A DNA stretch of 64,000 nt, taken from positions 186,001 through 250,000 of the forward strand of contig JAGRPP010000023.1 of the NCBI GenBank assembly GCA_019449415.1, in the 5' to 3' direction. The first letter of the stretch is position 1, and the number at the start of each line of letters is the position of its first letter. The notes under the pieces were generated by a model. It was not told the DNA's origin. It made no database searches and saw only the letters and a program-made list of their open reading frames with translations. This DNA is from Geothrix sp. Lineage in GTDB: Bacteria; Acidobacteriota; Holophagae; Holophagales; Holophagaceae. The position numbers were made by a program, and so were the translations under genes. Shown here piece after piece: positions 63,189-64,000 of the stretch.

Positions 63189-63620
63189 TCAGCCCCGGAT
63201 CAACCAGACAGGCTTGCCCTGGCGCACGGCCTCGCGCAGCAGGCGCTGGGCCTTGGTCAGGTCCATGGACTCGGCGGCCAAGCCGTTCAGCTCGATCCCA
63301 GTGATGGGGCTGCCCTGGCGCGGCGGGGGCAGGGTGACGGACTTGGCGAAGGCTTTCGATTCCGCCACCCGCGGATCCAGCTGCGTGTCGAGGGGGCCGG
63401 AATCCAATTCGGCCCGCGTGGTGTGCAGCTTCTGCTCCAGCAGCGTCCAGGTGCGCTTTCCCGGCTCGCGCTTGCCCTGTTCCCAGAGGGAGATGGTCTG
63501 CTGCGTCACATTCAGGTAGTCCGCGAAGGCCCGCTGGCCCAGGCCCATCTGCTCGCGCATGGCCTTCAGGTTCTCGGGGAACCAGTGCCTGGCCTTGGGT
63601 CGGCCCTTGGCCGAGTTCAC
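63189..63620 (-). CDS. XRE-family transcriptional regulator
   Basis: The 143-residue protein starts at GTG 63620, with CTGGAG 6 bases upstream; a TTG at 63641 would start inside a palindrome. The helix-turn-helix is NLKAMREQMGLGQRAFADYLNVTQQTISLWEQGKREP. A tail of ~85 residues follows with PRQGSPITGIELNGLAAESMDLTKAQRLLREAVRQGKPVWLIRG. It resembles single-domain repressors or antitoxins. The 15-bp palindrome 17 bases upstream of its start suggests autoregulation. Confidence 0.85.
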   Translation of the reverse strand: MNSAKGRPKARHWFPENLKAMREQMGLGQRAFADYLNVTQQTISLWEQGKREPGKRTWTLLEQKLHTTRAELDSGPLDTQLDPRVAESKAFAKSVTLPPPRQGSPITGIELNGLAAESMDLTKAQRLLREAVRQGKPVWLIRG

Positions 63621-63636
63621 GCGTGGCTCCAGACAA

Positions 63637-63651
63637 GACAACTAAGTTGTC
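63637..63651. promoter_or_regulatory. Palindromic operator copy 1
   Basis: GACAACTAAGTTGTC is a perfect 15-bp palindrome with a single central base, immediately upstream of the XRE gene start. An almost identical copy lies at 63787-63801, centre to centre 150 bases. Confidence 0.8.
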
Positions 63652-63786
63652 GAAGGCCCTTGCCAGACCTTGCGCCCGGGCATCGAGGGCAACGGTCGAA
63701 GAGGCGTGACATGAGGTCCAGTCTCGGCCGCGGCCAGGCCGCCCTGGAAGACGGCCGATCAGAGCTAGTCGGGGCGCGGCATTTGG

Positions 63787-63801
63787 GACAACTTAGTTGT
63801 C
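63787..63801. promoter_or_regulatory. Palindromic operator copy 2
   Basis: GACAACTTAGTTGTC differs from copy 1 only in the central base. It lies 18 bases before the ATG of the truncated rightward gene, in its leader or promoter. The ~170 bases around and between the two copies hold no gene. Confidence 0.8.
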
Positions 63802-63818
63802 AGTCGTCGAAAGCCGCC

Positions 63819-64000
63819 ATGCCCTCAGACCCACAGGACTTCTCCCTGCGGCCCTTCCAGGAGAAGGCGCGGCCGGAGGCCCAGCCCCGCATGGTGGATG
63901 AGGAGGAAGGCCTGGATGAGGCCTATCCGGTGGGCGGATCCGCCTCAGAGGCGGCCGATGGCGGCGTGCCTCGGCGCAAGAAGCGCAATACGGCGCGGCT
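63819..64000 (+). CDS. N-terminal part of an unknown hydrophilic protein (3' end outside window)
   Basis: From the ATG at 63819 the frame is open to the window end (60 codons). The visible part reads MPSDPQDFSLRPFQEKARPE, then PRMVDEEEGLDEAYPVGGS, and a basic stretch PRRKKRNTAR. It is charged, low-complexity and probably disordered at the start, with no signal peptide. It is divergent from the XRE regulator with the duplicated palindrome between them, so it is a likely target of that regulator. No family can be named from this fragment. Confidence 0.6.
   Translation, partial: MPSDPQDFSLRPFQEKARPEAQPRMVDEEEGLDEAYPVGGSASEAADGGVPRRKKRNTAR

Noticed and set aside
63621-63641. TTG start for the XRE regulator
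   Set aside because: It lies inside the palindrome with no ribosome site, while the GTG at 63620 has CTGGAG at good distance.

Overview
The window is very GC-rich and dense with genes. It looks like chromosomal DNA from a Gram-negative, respiratory member of the Acidobacteriota, most likely near Geothrix/Holophaga. This placement is inferred, because no rRNA gene is present. Supporting signs are an lpt-rpoN-hpf cluster (diderm envelope), a futalosine-type menaquinone gene (mqnC), c-type cytochrome maturation genes of the ResB/CcsA type, a quinol-linked multiheme cytochrome cluster like those of metal-reducing bacteria, a Hanks-type kinase with a TPR tail, and a large VPS10/sortilin-like secreted protein. 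The high GC produces many long antisense open frames, including one over 1,100 codons, and these are not genes.

Layout. 1-4.0 kb: end of an unknown gene, a bidirectional terminator, then resB-ccsA with a lipoprotein gene. 4.1-6.9 kb: a phenylalanine hydroxylase/pterin dehydratase pair behind a LysR regulator. 7.0-14.3 kb: an RNA methyltransferase, then a chaperone-usher-like operon (subunit, chaperone, usher, second DUF4402-like protein) with an OmpR-type response regulator upstream on the same strand. 14.4-18.3 kb: single genes (TPR protein, thioredoxin-like, acetyltransferase, alcohol dehydrogenase). 18.4-23.7 kb: signalling genes (Ser/Thr kinase and a membrane-anchored winged-helix regulator, each followed by or containing TPR sequence). 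23.9-28.3 kb: small membrane and stress proteins, including DinB-like and TspO, with a lower-GC stretch. 28.4-31.8 kb: pyrC and guaB, separated by a GxxExxY gene framed by inverted periodic repeats. 31.9-38.2 kb: TonB, a lone peptide-type ABC ATPase, DUF465, hutI, a penicillin-binding-like protein lacking the catalytic serine, a GIY-YIG protein and rpe. 38.2-41.6 kb: an amidohydrolase and a methylmalonyl-CoA mutase catalytic subunit. 41.6-44.3 kb: a cytochrome cluster (monoheme, 11-heme plus b-type membrane module, diheme) with a CRP/FNR-type palindrome. 44.3-50.7 kb: a leftward operon in which dephospho-CoA kinase and TldD share one uninterrupted frame, followed by a macro-domain protein, PmbA, a methyltransferase and a phosphohexomutase. 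50.8-61.3 kb: accA, recJ, an LptA/LptC-like protein, the VPS10-like protein, lptB, rpoN and hpf. 61.3-64.0 kb: a zinc-ribbon mini-protein, mqnC, a lipoprotein, and an XRE regulator divergent from a truncated gene, with two copies of a 15-bp palindrome between them.

The genes with the clearest shared purpose are ccsA/resB (heme attachment), the cytochrome cluster and mqnC (menaquinone), which together suggest quinol-driven anaerobic respiration. The most unusual items are the CoaE-TldD fusion with an internal ribosome site, the GxxExxY gene whose start codon lies inside its flanking repeat, two solo hairpins of the same design elsewhere in the window, the CbcL-like cytochrome with its operator, and the XRE/palindrome switch at the right edge.
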